64,000 bases of DNA from Allohahella sp002354735 (GTDB taxonomy: Bacteria > Pseudomonadota > Gammaproteobacteria > Pseudomonadales > Oleiphilaceae). The stretch lies in the NCBI RefSeq assembly GCF_047946665.1, contig NZ_CP172312.1, forward strand, positions 434,001 through 498,000. Direction: 5' to 3'. The first letter of the stretch is position 1. Each line of letters begins with the position of its first letter. Shown one piece after another: positions 35,398-43,624 of this stretch. The notes beneath the pieces are model-generated. The model was not told where the DNA came from. It worked only from the letters and a program-made list of their open reading frames with translations, and did no database searches. The position numbers were made by a program, and so were the translations under genes.

Positions 35398-36160
35398 GCC
35401 GCTACGCCTTGTTCTATGCGTTCTCGGGCTTGCGCTGCTTTCCTGTACCTCGCCTGATATCTATCAGGATCCGAGCTTCAACCCGCCGGTCCGTTGGGGT
35501 TCCCACCGTGTTCAGCCCGGTGAATCCTTGCACTCAATTGCCTGGCGCTATGGTCGAGATTTTCGCGAACTCGCAGCAGAAAACGATATTGCGCCACCTT
35601 ACCGGGTCTATCCCAATCAACTCATAACGCTCGAAGATACCGGCGCATGGCGTCCAGCTTCTGCACCGCCCGCCAGACCCCGCGCTCAACCGCCTGTTAA
35701 AAAGGCTCCGCAAGGTCCTGTTTCCACTGCCAGTAACAAAAAGACACAAACCGCCAAAGCACCGATTACCAAACATACTGGTAAAGCACCCTCTGTGTGG
35801 AGGTGGCCTCACGCTGGCCCAATTATTGAAGGTTTCAGCAATGCAGGCTATGGCAGCAAAGGTATCGACATAGCAGGCAAGGAAGGCGATCCGATAGTCG
35901 CCGCTGCAGCGGGCGAAGTGGTCTACGCAGGCAGCGGGTTACTAGGCTACGGGCGGCTCGTGATCATAACGCACAATGAAGAGTTTCTGAGTGCCTACGC
36001 TCATAACAGCAAGATACTGGTTGCTGAGGGTGGCACAGTGAAGGCAGGCGATCCCATCGCTGAGATGGGGTCATCCGGAACCAACCGCGTCAAGCTGCAC
36101 TTTGAAGTACGCAAGCGAGGCGTCCCGGTTGACCCGAAGGGTTATCTGCCGAAACGTTGA
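35390..36160 (+). CDS. nlpD: NlpD lipoprotein, murein hydrolase activator
   Basis: Outer-membrane lipoprotein that activates the amidase AmiC during cell separation. The lipobox LLSC places the lipidated Cys at residue 19. A LysM domain spans about 40-85 (VQPGESLHSIAWRYG). A Pro/Lys-rich linker follows, then an M23-type domain (about 140-256) with GSKGIDIAG and LHFEVRKRG. As in E. coli NlpD, the zinc-binding His of active M23 peptidases is replaced in the GIDIAG motif, so the domain should be non-catalytic. It lies upstream of rpoS as usual; rpoS promoters often lie inside nlpD. Confidence 0.95.
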   Translation: MSRPLRLVLCVLGLALLSCTSPDIYQDPSFNPPVRWGSHRVQPGESLHSIAWRYGRDFRELAAENDIAPPYRVYPNQLITLEDTGAWRPASAPPARPRAQPPVKKAPQGPVSTASNKKTQTAKAPITKHTGKAPSVWRWPHAGPIIEGFSNAGYGSKGIDIAGKEGDPIVAAAAGEVVYAGSGLLGYGRLVIITHNEEFLSAYAHNSKILVAEGGTVKAGDPIAEMGSSGTNRVKLHFEVRKRGVPVDPKGYLPKR

Positions 36161-36226
36161 ACAGGTGATCCCTGTGAGACATCAGAGAACGATCCTTGTG
36201 CGCGAAGACTGAATGATTTGAAAAAA

Positions 36227-36340
36227 ATGAGTGTGTACGCGATAGGCGACAAAGAGCGCCCAGCAGCACATCAACAGCAGCGCAAGCCGGTGGCGGTTCC
36301 TGATTCGGGACGCCGGGGCAGACAGAAAAGGTTGGAATGA
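36227..36340 (+). CDS. Candidate 37-codon ORF coupled to rpoS
   Basis: Small open frame between nlpD and rpoS whose TGA overlaps the rpoS ATG (ATGA). The predicted peptide is basic (GRRGRQKR near its end) and matches no family I know. There is no clear ribosome binding site, only an A-rich stretch before the ATG. It may be chance, or an upstream ORF that tunes rpoS translation. Confidence 0.3.
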   Translation: MSVYAIGDKERPAAHQQQRKPVAVPDSGRRGRQKRLE

Positions 36341-37359
36341 CAATGGCAGCTAACGCAAAAGCATATGCAGAAGACAATGCGTTCGATTATGAAACTGCTG
36401 AGAAGCAGGACGACATGGATGCAGGATATGATGCGCAGGATAGCCTTGACGACGATAGCGACGACGATTCTTTTGATGAACTGAAGAACTCTGGCCGTTT
36501 CAAGCTGGCCGATGGACAATCCTATCGGAACCTGGATGCAACTCAGATCTATCTCAATGAGATTGGTTTCTCTCCACTACTAACGCCCGAAGAAGAAGTG
36601 CATTTCGCCCGTCTGGCCCGCAAGGGTGATGAGCGCGGTCGTAAGCGGATGATAGAAAGCAACCTCCGTCTGGTGGTGAAGATCGCGCGGCGTTATGTTA
36701 ACCGCGGCCTGACCCTGCTGGACCTCATCGAGGAAGGTAATCTTGGTCTGATCCGTGCGGTCGAGAAGTTCGATCCAGAGCGCGGCTTCCGTTTCTCTAC
36801 CTACGCGACCTGGTGGATTCGTCAGACCATCGAGCGCGCCATCATGAACCAGACCCGCACCATCCGTCTGCCGATTCATGTTGTGAAAGAACTCAATGTC
36901 TATCTCAGAGCCGCAAGAGAGCTGACTCAGAAGCTGGATCATGAGCCCACGGCTGAAGACATCGCCGAGCTGCTCGAACGCCCTGTGAAGGACGTCAAGC
37001 GCATGCTGGGTTTGAATGAGCGTGTCACTTCCGTTGACTCGCCATTGGCGGGCAATGCAGATAAATCGTTGCTCGACACCGTTGCTGATGAAGGCAGTGC
37101 AGACCCTGCGCAGGTGCTCCAGGACAACGACATGAATTCCTGCCTGGACCGCTGGCTCGACGAGCTGACCGACAAGCAGCAGGAAGTCATCTCTCGTCGC
37201 TTCGGTCTCAGAGGCTATCCGATGAGCACACTGGAAGAAGTTGGTCAGGAAATTGGCCTGACCCGTGAGCGCGTTCGTCAGATCCAGGTTGAGGCATTGA
37301 AGAGAATGCGTGAACTCATGGAGAAGGAAGGTCTGTCCGGCGAGACGCTGTTCGGCTAA
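36337..37359 (+). CDS. rpoS: RNA polymerase sigma factor RpoS
   Basis: Stationary-phase and general-stress sigma factor. After a very acidic N-terminus (about residues 20-50), region 1.2 (DATQIYLNEIGFSPLLTPEEE) begins, then region 2 (NLRLVVKIARRYVNRGLTLLDLIEEGNLGLIRAVEKFD and FSTYATWWIRQTIERAI), region 3 and region 4.2 (TLEEVGQEIGLTRERVRQIQ). The IRLPIHVVKELN segment is typical of RpoS rather than RpoD. The 340-residue length is normal. An ATG two codons downstream is a possible alternative start. A strong terminator follows. Confidence 0.97.
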   Translation: MTMAANAKAYAEDNAFDYETAEKQDDMDAGYDAQDSLDDDSDDDSFDELKNSGRFKLADGQSYRNLDATQIYLNEIGFSPLLTPEEEVHFARLARKGDERGRKRMIESNLRLVVKIARRYVNRGLTLLDLIEEGNLGLIRAVEKFDPERGFRFSTYATWWIRQTIERAIMNQTRTIRLPIHVVKELNVYLRAARELTQKLDHEPTAEDIAELLERPVKDVKRMLGLNERVTSVDSPLAGNADKSLLDTVADEGSADPAQVLQDNDMNSCLDRWLDELTDKQQEVISRRFGLRGYPMSTLEEVGQEIGLTRERVRQIQVEALKRMRELMEKEGLSGETLFG

Positions 37360-37399
37360 ATTTCAGCACTATCTCTCGAGGCGCTTCTCAGGCGCCAGC

Positions 37400-37430
37400 A
37401 AAAAGCCCGGCAAGTTGCCGGGCTTTTTTA
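37400..37430 (+). terminator. Strong bidirectional terminator between rpoS and mscS
   Basis: AAAAAGCCCGGCAA and TTGCCGGGCTTTTTT form a perfect 13-14 bp stem with a 2-base loop as drawn, flanked by an A run and a T run. It therefore works in both directions for the convergent rpoS and mscS transcripts. Confidence 0.93.
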
Positions 37431-37460
37431 TGACTGCGGTTCTTTCGATGATCCGACGGA

Positions 37461-38366
37461 TCAGGTGTTTTCGACACCTTGCGAGGGATCTTCATCGTTG
37501 CTACTGCTTCGAAGGGCCAACGGATCCTTGAAGGTGAGTGTGCGGTAAGGAAACGGAATCTCAATGCCCGCTTCGTCAAGCGCAGTCTTGACAGCCTCTA
37601 CCACCTTGTCCTTCGAACGGCGTATTTCCACAGGCCTTGAGCCTGTCCACCAAGTCACTTCAAAATCTATGCTGCTGGAATTGAACGCCTGGGCGAAAAT
37701 TTCGACAGGCCGCTGCTGATCAACCGTATCCAGGTCTTTTAATGCAGCTTCAATGACACGGCGACCTTCGGCAACATCTTCATCGTAAGCGATACCTACG
37801 ATGATGGTGACCCGTTTTCGGTCCCAATCGGTATGGACGGAGACCGCGTTCTTGTACAGCACGGAATTTGGCAGAAGTATCAAATCACCGTCGACCTGAC
37901 GCAGATAGGTATCGCGTAGCGTGATCTTCTTGACTTCACCACTGATCCCTTCCACCTCGATATAGTCACCGATTCGCATTGGCTCCCGCAGTAATATGAG
38001 TATGCCTGCCAGAAAGTTCTCGAAGATATCTTTGAAGGCCAGACCGATCGCTATCGATCCAAGGCCGAGACCGGCAAGCAGCTTTGTCGGCGTTAGTCCG
38101 GGCATGGCTATAGTCGCGGCTATCAGGAGGCCAAAGGTCCATACCGCCACGCTTACGAGCGACTGCAGGGCAGCCTTCAGAGATGAGCGCATGTGGGTGC
38201 GGGCGAGCACACGGCTGTAGATTGAACCGATCAGCTTGTTGGCAAGCCAGACCACAACGAGAAATAGAACGGCGGCGAGAAGATTGGGAAGTACGGCGAT
38301 AAAACTGGTAGTGAAGGCTTCGATCTGCTCTCTGATGATCTTCAGGGGGGCGATGTTGATGTTCAT
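37461..38366 (-). CDS. mscS: Small-conductance mechanosensitive channel MscS
   Basis: Releases solutes on osmotic downshock. It has three membrane segments (about 22-45, 65-88, 95-125). The third contains the Gly/Ala-rich pore helix LLAGLGLGSIAIGLAFKDIFENFLAGILIL. The cytoplasmic beta domain follows (RIGDYIEVEGISGEVKKITLRDT, LLPNSVLYKNAV). The 301-residue length is close to E. coli MscS (286), with an acidic and Ser-rich tail. Convergent with rpoS. Confidence 0.96.
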   Translation of the reverse strand: MNINIAPLKIIREQIEAFTTSFIAVLPNLLAAVLFLVVVWLANKLIGSIYSRVLARTHMRSSLKAALQSLVSVAVWTFGLLIAATIAMPGLTPTKLLAGLGLGSIAIGLAFKDIFENFLAGILILLREPMRIGDYIEVEGISGEVKKITLRDTYLRQVDGDLILLPNSVLYKNAVSVHTDWDRKRVTIIVGIAYDEDVAEGRRVIEAALKDLDTVDQQRPVEIFAQAFNSSSIDFEVTWWTGSRPVEIRRSKDKVVEAVKTALDEAGIEIPFPYRTLTFKDPLALRSSSNDEDPSQGVENT

Positions 38367-38446
38367 GAGGGGCCTAACTTTGACTGTGCCTGGCCTGGCA
38401 CGCGAGAAGCGGCGTGAGGTCCACGAGGACGCTCACGCCAGCGAAA

Positions 38447-38653
38447 TCAGCAGTCTGTATCGTCTGCGCCCGCACCTTCCTTGACGTTCTCACAGGCATC
38501 TTCGATCGCATTGCCTGTATCAGTGGCTGCATTATCCATGCTCTCGCCGGCATTTTCTGCAGGGCCGTCTGTATCACAGGCGCTAAGGCCGACTGTGAAG
38601 ACTGCAGCAGTCAAAAGCGTCATGAACCTGGCCATTACCTTAGAGATTTCCAT
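38447..38653 (-). CDS. Small lipoprotein
   Basis: About 68 residues. The N-terminal signal ends in the lipobox GLSAC, and the mature part is short, acidic and repetitive (SMDNAATDTGNAIEDACENVKEG), resembling entericidin-like small lipoproteins. Two further Cys residues are near the end. I take the ATG at 38653 because GGAG lies 9 bases before it; an ATG five codons upstream is possible. It is 80 bases upstream of mscS on the same strand. Function unknown. Confidence 0.68.
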   Translation of the reverse strand: MEISKVMARFMTLLTAAVFTVGLSACDTDGPAENAGESMDNAATDTGNAIEDACENVKEGAGADDTDC

Positions 38654-38668
38654 GCTTGTATGCTCCAT

Positions 38669-39017
38669 TACTATAATTTGATTACAACTTGAGAACTCTC
38701 CGCCGGCGCATGCAGTGTGCTGAATCCGGTGTGTCTCCCGGGTATCTTACGCCACATCCACAGCAGTAGATCGATAAGAATCGACTTTTCTATCGCCACC
38801 GACCATGGCGGGAGTGAGAACTGCTCTGCATTTCACCGCATAACATCTTGTTACACTGCGGAGCGCGCCGCAGACTGGCCGGGACCTGAATTCAGTCAGA
38901 GAACTGGAGAGGGTCGCCCATCATTGGTCGGTTGAACAATGCGGAAGCTGGGAAGAAAGCTACTCAGACACGAGCAGGCTCAACTCTAATAAATATTCAT
39001 CACGAAGGGATCAAAGA
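38669..39017. other. Intergenic region without a supported gene
   Basis: About 350 bases between the divergent lipoprotein and chalcone-isomerase-like genes. One plus-strand open frame (38717-38935) has no ribosome binding site and reads like noise. A short hairpin, TCGAT-aaga-ATCGA followed by CTTTTCT, is at 38771-38790. Promoters for both flanking genes must lie here, but I could not fix them. Confidence 0.4.
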
Positions 39018-39593
39018 ATGAACGCCATCAAAAATCTTATCGCAGGTGCTGCAATTGCACTGTCCGTCAGCACCATTTCACAAGCTGCAACTGTAGCCAA
39101 TGTTGAAATTCCGGATACCATGGAAGCCGCTGGAACCGATCTTCGCCTGAACGGTGCGGGCATCCGTGAAAAGTGGTTCTTCAACGTGTACGTTGGTGGT
39201 CTCTACCTGCCTGAGTCAATGAACGACGGCGCTGCCATCGTCGCCGCCGACAAGCCTATGGCTGTCAAGCTGCACATGGTTTCAGGCATGGTGACCAGTG
39301 AAAAAATGAAAGATGCCACCATGGAAGGTTTCGAGAGTTCTACAGGCGGCGACATGGCGCCACTGCAGAAGGAAATCGATCAGTTCATGAGCGCGTTCGA
39401 CGAAGAGATCCAGGAAAATGACGTATTTGACCTGGTTTATGTACCTGGTACCGGTATCGAAATCTACAAGAACGAAGAACTCATCCAGACTGTAAAGTCT
39501 GACAAGAAGTTCAAGGAAGCCGTCTTCGGTATCTGGCTCTCAGACAAGCCAGCTCAGGAAGATCTCAAAATGGCGATGCTCGGCAAGAAATAA
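39018..39593 (+). CDS. Secreted chalcone-isomerase-like protein
   Basis: 191 residues with a signal peptide (cleavage near SQAA, residues 22-24). The mature part belongs to the chalcone isomerase-like family, seen from LNGAGIREKWFFNVYVGGLYLPE and the later VFGIWLSDKPAQEDLKMAMLG. Bacterial members are periplasmic, and most lack a proven enzymatic role; fatty-acid or small-molecule binding has been suggested for the fold. The ribosome binding site region is GAAGGGATCAAAGA. It stands alone, ending at a GC-rich hairpin before a convergent gene. Confidence 0.88.
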   Translation: MNAIKNLIAGAAIALSVSTISQAATVANVEIPDTMEAAGTDLRLNGAGIREKWFFNVYVGGLYLPESMNDGAAIVAADKPMAVKLHMVSGMVTSEKMKDATMEGFESSTGGDMAPLQKEIDQFMSAFDEEIQENDVFDLVYVPGTGIEIYKNEELIQTVKSDKKFKEAVFGIWLSDKPAQEDLKMAMLGKK

Positions 39594-39609
39594 GACGCCC
39601 TGCAATTCC

Positions 39610-39644
39610 GAACCGGACCTGGCGCAGCGGCGCCGGCCCGGTTC
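39610..39644 (+). terminator. GC-rich hairpin between convergent genes
   Basis: GAACCGG...GGCGC-agcg-GCGCC...CCGGTTC forms a long, slightly interrupted stem just after the chalcone-isomerase-like gene, and touches the stop of the next, convergent gene. No T run follows, so it is not a classic terminator. Confidence 0.4.
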
Positions 39645-40398
39645 ACTCCACTGTTGCGGGCTCGTTGTCCGACCGCTGGTCTTCTTTGTCAGACCTTTTC
39701 TGAATTTCACTGGCTATAGCCTCAGCGAGTTCATCTTTTAGCGAAGCATGCTGCGGCGCGAGATAGTGAAACAGAATCACCTCATATAGCGCGTTTTCGT
39801 TCAATCGTCTGATCCGTTTCGATGCCGGTCTGACTGTCTTTGCCAGTTCAGCGGCCATCTGCTTCTCAAGCCCCACCACGTAATACACGCGCTTCTGCTC
39901 AAGCAGCCCAAGCAACTGCGCAGCAGAATTTACCCAAACAATCTGCTCTTGAGGCAGATATCGCTTGATCGTATCAAAACCCCGAATAGCCGCGATTGTG
40001 TTGGTGCCAAGATCTGCCCAGCTATCGATGCGCCGATCTGTATCGAAGCCATAGATGTGATAGCGACTATCAAAGACCGGTACCGGCACGCGTACCAGAT
40101 TGGTATAACGCGGCTCGATCTGCTCAGCCACGCCTGCAAGTGCGGCGTCAGCGGAACCCTGGTCTGCCATGATGTACATCCTCGCAAGCGGCACGTCGAC
40201 AGCAAGCACTGCTATGTCCAACGATGCATAGGCTGCGCTGACGAGCTGCCAGACATACTCCGTCGACTTCTGATCGGCGTTGGTTGGTCTCGTAACCCGC
40301 AATACATCGGGTCGGGCCGCAGTACGGTCAGCTCCAGATATTCGAACGTCATCGGATGCGCCGGCAAAAGCAGATCCGAACAGCCAGCCTGACGCCAT
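39643..40398 (-). CDS. Periplasmic substrate-binding-like protein (start uncertain)
   Basis: 251 residues from the first ATG. It resembles the SBP_bac_3 solute-binding fold (DAALAGVAEQIEPRYTNLVRVPVPVF, TNTIAAIRGFDTIKRYL, VYYVVGLEKQMAAEL), with a charged C-terminal tail. No transporter genes are adjacent, so a signalling or orphan role is as likely as uptake. The start is odd: from this ATG the signal sequence lacks a positive N-region, while the open frame upstream encodes a good one (KITIPSRSLLVL) but contains no ATG, GTG or TTG. A GAGGA precedes an ATC at about 40431. Confidence 0.7.
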   Translation of the reverse strand: MASGWLFGSAFAGASDDVRISGADRTAARPDVLRVTRPTNADQKSTEYVWQLVSAAYASLDIAVLAVDVPLARMYIMADQGSADAALAGVAEQIEPRYTNLVRVPVPVFDSRYHIYGFDTDRRIDSWADLGTNTIAAIRGFDTIKRYLPQEQIVWVNSAAQLLGLLEQKRVYYVVGLEKQMAAELAKTVRPASKRIRRLNENALYEVILFHYLAPQHASLKDELAEAIASEIQKRSDKEDQRSDNEPATVE

Positions 40399-40526
40399 TA
40401 GAACAAGCAGTGAGCGAGATGGTATGGTGATCTTGAAATCCTCTGGACTCGCCTGAACGAGGCTGATCTATTATTGGTCGATATCTGGGTATTCTAGAAA
40501 CAAGCTGTATGCCTGTCGAATGAGGC

Positions 40527-41435
40527 TCAGGCAGATTCCCGACACAGATCGATCCACGCGGTCATGGCTGCGCTTAGAAATTTCTTCTTGTGCCAGACGA
40601 GGAAGAGCTGACGGCTGAAATTACGGTTCGCCGCTTTCAGTTCGATGAGGCGACCACTGTCCAGCATCTCCTGCACGGATAATCGTGAAAGGCAGGAGAT
40701 ACCAAGCCCCGCCGCCACGGCCTGTTTGATCGCTTCGATATGCTGAAGCTCCATACGCACATGCAGCTGCGGCAACAGGCCAGCCATTGCGCGGTCGAAT
40801 GTCTGTCTGGTGCCAGAGCCTTGTTCTCGAAGAATCCATTGTTCGTCTCTCAGCTCATCGTCCGACAGAATCGGTGGCAAGTCTCCCCGCTGGTGTAGCC
40901 CTGCATCGGCCAGCAGGTGGTCAGCACCACACACCAATATGAGCTCATCGTCCTGCCAGGGCTCGATGATCAGTTCGGAGTGATTTATTTCGCCCTCTAT
41001 CAGCCCGACATCAAGCTCAAAGTTAATCAGTTTTTCGGAGATCCGTTTGGTATTGGCGATTTCGAGGGTTGGCGAGATCTCTGGATAAAGATCGGCGAAC
41101 CTCGCCAGGTAGGGTATCGCGTTGTAGTTGCCGATCGACATGGTTGCGCCAAGATTGAGACCGCCAGCGTCCTGGTGATGCTGCAAGTCGAGCTCGAGAT
41201 CGATGGCCCGATCCAGCAAGGCCTGAGCCTTGGGCCTCAGGACAGTGCCGAGGTCGTTGAGCCTCAGCTTCTTGCCGGTGCGGTCGAACAACTGGATATC
41301 AAATTGTTGTTCGAGTGTCTTCAGTGATTCACTTGCAGCAGATTGGGAGAGCGAGAGGGCTTCTGCTGCCTGGCTGAGATTACCAAGGCGGGCTGTAGCG
41401 AGAAAGACTTCGAGCTGCCGGAGCGTAAAGCGCAT
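40527..41435 (-). CDS. finR: LysR-family regulator, FinR-like
   Basis: 302 residues. The N-terminal winged helix-turn-helix (LRQLEVFLATARLGNLSQAAEALSLSQSAAS) is followed by a LysR substrate-binding domain (about 90-300). It is divergent from fpr, the arrangement of finR-fpr in Pseudomonas, where FinR activates fpr under oxidative stress or iron limitation; the gene name rests on that context. AAGGAG lies 6 bases before the ATG. A perfect palindrome in the intergenic region is a likely binding site. Confidence 0.88.
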   Translation of the reverse strand: MRFTLRQLEVFLATARLGNLSQAAEALSLSQSAASESLKTLEQQFDIQLFDRTGKKLRLNDLGTVLRPKAQALLDRAIDLELDLQHHQDAGGLNLGATMSIGNYNAIPYLARFADLYPEISPTLEIANTKRISEKLINFELDVGLIEGEINHSELIIEPWQDDELILVCGADHLLADAGLHQRGDLPPILSDDELRDEQWILREQGSGTRQTFDRAMAGLLPQLHVRMELQHIEAIKQAVAAGLGISCLSRLSVQEMLDSGRLIELKAANRNFSRQLFLVWHKKKFLSAAMTAWIDLCRESA

Positions 41436-41462
41436 TGGCGCTCTCCTTGTATCGGTCCTTGT

Positions 41463-41477
41463 ATCGGAATATCCGAT
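41463..41477. promoter_or_regulatory. Palindromic LysR-type operator candidate
   Basis: ATCGGA-ATA-TCCGAT, a perfect 6-bp inverted repeat of the T-N11-A class favoured by LysR regulators. It lies 28 bases from the finR start and about 100 bases from fpr. Further half-sites (TATCGGT at about 41450 and TATCCGA at about 41484) flank it, as expected for cooperative binding. Confidence 0.6.
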
Positions 41478-41578
41478 TTAGTATATCCGAATAATTGGTT
41501 TTCCAGTAGTGTCTGCTTTCGGTACCATTCCCTGCATCAGGTTTAGCAATCATTTTCCACTTTTTCGGGGTCTCTGAA

Positions 41579-42358
41579 ATGGCAAATCTTAGAACGGAAA
41601 CAGTCACGAGCGTACATCACTGGAACGATACCCTCTTCAGTTTCAAGACCAGTAGAGACCCCAGCTTCCGCTTCAAAAATGGTCACTTCATCATGATTGG
41701 TCTGGAGCAGGAAGGTGCAGCGCGGCCATTGATGCGAGCGTACAGCATCGCCAGCGCAAACTACGAGGAGGAACTGGAATTCTTCAGCATCAAGGTGCAG
41801 GACGGCCCGTTGACTTCGAAGCTGCAGAAGATCAAGGTCGGCGACCCGATCATCATGAGCAACAAGCCTACTGGCACGCTGTTGATCGATCATCTCCTAC
41901 CTGGCAGAAATCTTTATCTGGTCAGCACCGGCACTGGGCTGGCGCCGTTCATGAGCATCATCAAGGATCCTGAAACCTACGAAAAGTTTGACAAGGTCAT
42001 CCTGACCCATGGCGTCCGCTTCGTTTCAGAGCTGGCTTATCAGGACATGATTCAGAACGAACTGCCGCAAAATGAGTTCTTCGGTGATCTGATCAAGAAT
42101 CAGCTGATCTACTACCCGACAGTGACACGCGAGCCCTACCACAACAAGGGACGTCTGACTGATCTGATGGAAAGCGGTCAGCTATTCCAGGATATCGGCC
42201 TGCCGACATTCGATCTCGAGAGTGATCGCTTCATGGTGTGTGGCAGTCCCAGCATGCTGAAGGATACCTGCAAGATTCTGGACGAGCGGGGCTTCGTTGA
42301 AGCCAGACAGGGAGACTTTGGTCACTACGTCATCGAGCGAGCCTTCGTCGAGAGCTGA
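41579..42358 (+). CDS. fpr: Ferredoxin-NADP+ reductase
   Basis: FAD enzyme (259 residues) that exchanges electrons between NADPH and ferredoxin or flavodoxin. The FAD-binding RAYSIASANYEEELEF motif, the NADP-binding VSTGTGLAPFMSIIKD motif and the C-terminal FMVCGSPSMLKDT and HYVIERAFVE tail fit the bacterial subclass of Fpr. It is divergent from finR with an operator candidate between them, and convergent with nth. Confidence 0.96.
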   Translation: MANLRTETVTSVHHWNDTLFSFKTSRDPSFRFKNGHFIMIGLEQEGAARPLMRAYSIASANYEEELEFFSIKVQDGPLTSKLQKIKVGDPIIMSNKPTGTLLIDHLLPGRNLYLVSTGTGLAPFMSIIKDPETYEKFDKVILTHGVRFVSELAYQDMIQNELPQNEFFGDLIKNQLIYYPTVTREPYHNKGRLTDLMESGQLFQDIGLPTFDLESDRFMVCGSPSMLKDTCKILDERGFVEARQGDFGHYVIERAFVES

Positions 42359-42383
42359 TCTGAGCAGCTTGTTAGCTGGGTGA

Positions 42384-43016
42384 CTACAGGTTCTTATGCT
42401 TGTAGTCACACACCTCACTTACCGCGCAGGCCATACAGCGCGGCTTACGAGCGATACAGATATAGCGCCCGTGCAGGATGAGCCAGTGATGCGCATCGTG
42501 CAGGAATTCTTTCGGTACGTTTTTCAATAGTTTCTTCTCGACCTCCAGGACCGTCTTGCCCGGCGCCAGGCCCGTGCGATTGCTCACCCTGAAAATATGG
42601 GTGTCCACGGCCATGGTAGGCTGGCCAAAGGCTGTATTCAGCACCACATTCGCCGTCTTTCTGCCGACACCAGGCAAGGCTTCCAGCGCTGCACGATCCG
42701 CTGGAACCTTGCCGTCATGCTGCTCGACAAGCAGACGGCAGGTTTTCATTACGTTCTCTGCCTTTGTATTGAAAAGCCCAATCGTCTTTATGTGTGATTT
42801 GAGCCCGTCGAGTCCCAGATCGAGCATCGCCTGTGGCGTCGGCGCGACCGGAAACAGGTGCCTGGTGGCCTTATTCACCCCAACATCAGTGGCCTGAGCC
42901 GAGAGTATGACGGCTATGAGTAACTGGAACTCATCTGCGTATTCCAGCTCTGTTCTGGGCTCTGGATTCTGCTCACGGAAAATCTCGAACATTTCCCGCC
43001 GCGTCTCTCTGTTCAT
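42384..43016 (-). CDS. nth: Endonuclease III
   Basis: Bifunctional DNA glycosylase/AP lyase for oxidised pyrimidines. The catalytic Lys120 is in the helix-hairpin-helix LPGVGRKTANVV and Asp138 in AVDTHIFRV, the same numbers as E. coli. The [4Fe-4S] ligands are Cys187, Cys194, Cys197 and Cys203. The ATG at 43016 gives 210 residues; the open frame further upstream re-reads rsxE. It overlaps rsxE by four bases, continuing the conserved rsxDGE-nth order. An 8-bp inverted repeat (TGACTACA/TGTAGTCA, 42381-42408) covers its stop codon. Confidence 0.97.
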   Translation of the reverse strand: MNRETRREMFEIFREQNPEPRTELEYADEFQLLIAVILSAQATDVGVNKATRHLFPVAPTPQAMLDLGLDGLKSHIKTIGLFNTKAENVMKTCRLLVEQHDGKVPADRAALEALPGVGRKTANVVLNTAFGQPTMAVDTHIFRVSNRTGLAPGKTVLEVEKKLLKNVPKEFLHDAHHWLILHGRYICIARKPRCMACAVSEVCDYKHKNL

Positions 43017-43624
43017 GACCGTCTTATGCTCCTGACGAGGGCCACCATGAGCCCCAGGATAATGAACGCTCCCGGCGGCAGCGCCACCACCAGTACCTGT
43101 AATGTTACGCCCAGCCATTCCCGTATTGAGCCGAGCACAAGTATGACGAGTAGAAAGCCGAGACCCATTGCAGCTGCGTCCGCAACGGCCAGCGTGACCG
43201 GCTGCCGGCTTGCGAATGCTTCGGCTCGTGCGAGGATGAGACAGTTGGTCACGATCAGTGGAATGAATATCCCGAGGTTGCGATAGAGCGAAATTGAGTA
43301 GGCCTGCATCAGCAGATCGATGCAGGTCACTGCCGAAGCGATAACGAGCACGAATGCAGGCAGACGGACTTCAGCGGCAATATGATGCCTTAATAGTGAG
43401 ATCAGGGTACTCGATAGCACCAGCACGAACAGTGTCGCCAGCCCCAGTCCCAGCGCATTGTCCACGGTGTTACTCACAGCCAGCAAGGGGCAGAGTCCCA
43501 GTAGCTGGATGGTTGCAGCATTGTTGGTCCAGATTCCCTGCCTGAAAAGCTTGCCTAGATCATGCCCGGTGTCTGCTGAAGGTGAAGCATGAGACTGGGG
43601 CGTGGCGGGTGAAGTTATCGTCAT
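43013..43624 (-). CDS. rsxE: Electron transport complex subunit RsxE/RnfE
   Basis: Integral membrane subunit of the Rsx/Rnf complex (203 residues, about six membrane segments). Family sequence is seen in NNAATIQLLGLCPLLAVSNT, NALGLGLAT, SLYRNLGIFIPLIVTNCLILARAEAFA and LPPGAFIILG. It lacks the loop of about 20 residues that E. coli RsxE carries between the last two membrane segments. The N-terminal 20 residues are extra and polar. It overlaps both nth and rsxG by four bases. Confidence 0.95.
   Translation of the reverse strand: MTITSPATPQSHASPSADTGHDLGKLFRQGIWTNNAATIQLLGLCPLLAVSNTVDNALGLGLATLFVLVLSSTLISLLRHHIAAEVRLPAFVLVIASAVTCIDLLMQAYSISLYRNLGIFIPLIVTNCLILARAEAFASRQPVTLAVADAAAMGLGFLLVILVLGSIREWLGVTLQVLVVALPPGAFIILGLMVALVRSIRRS

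Noticed and set aside
38717..38935. 72-codon plus-strand open frame in the gap before the chalcone-isomerase-like gene
   Set aside because: No ribosome binding site and amino-acid composition looks random.
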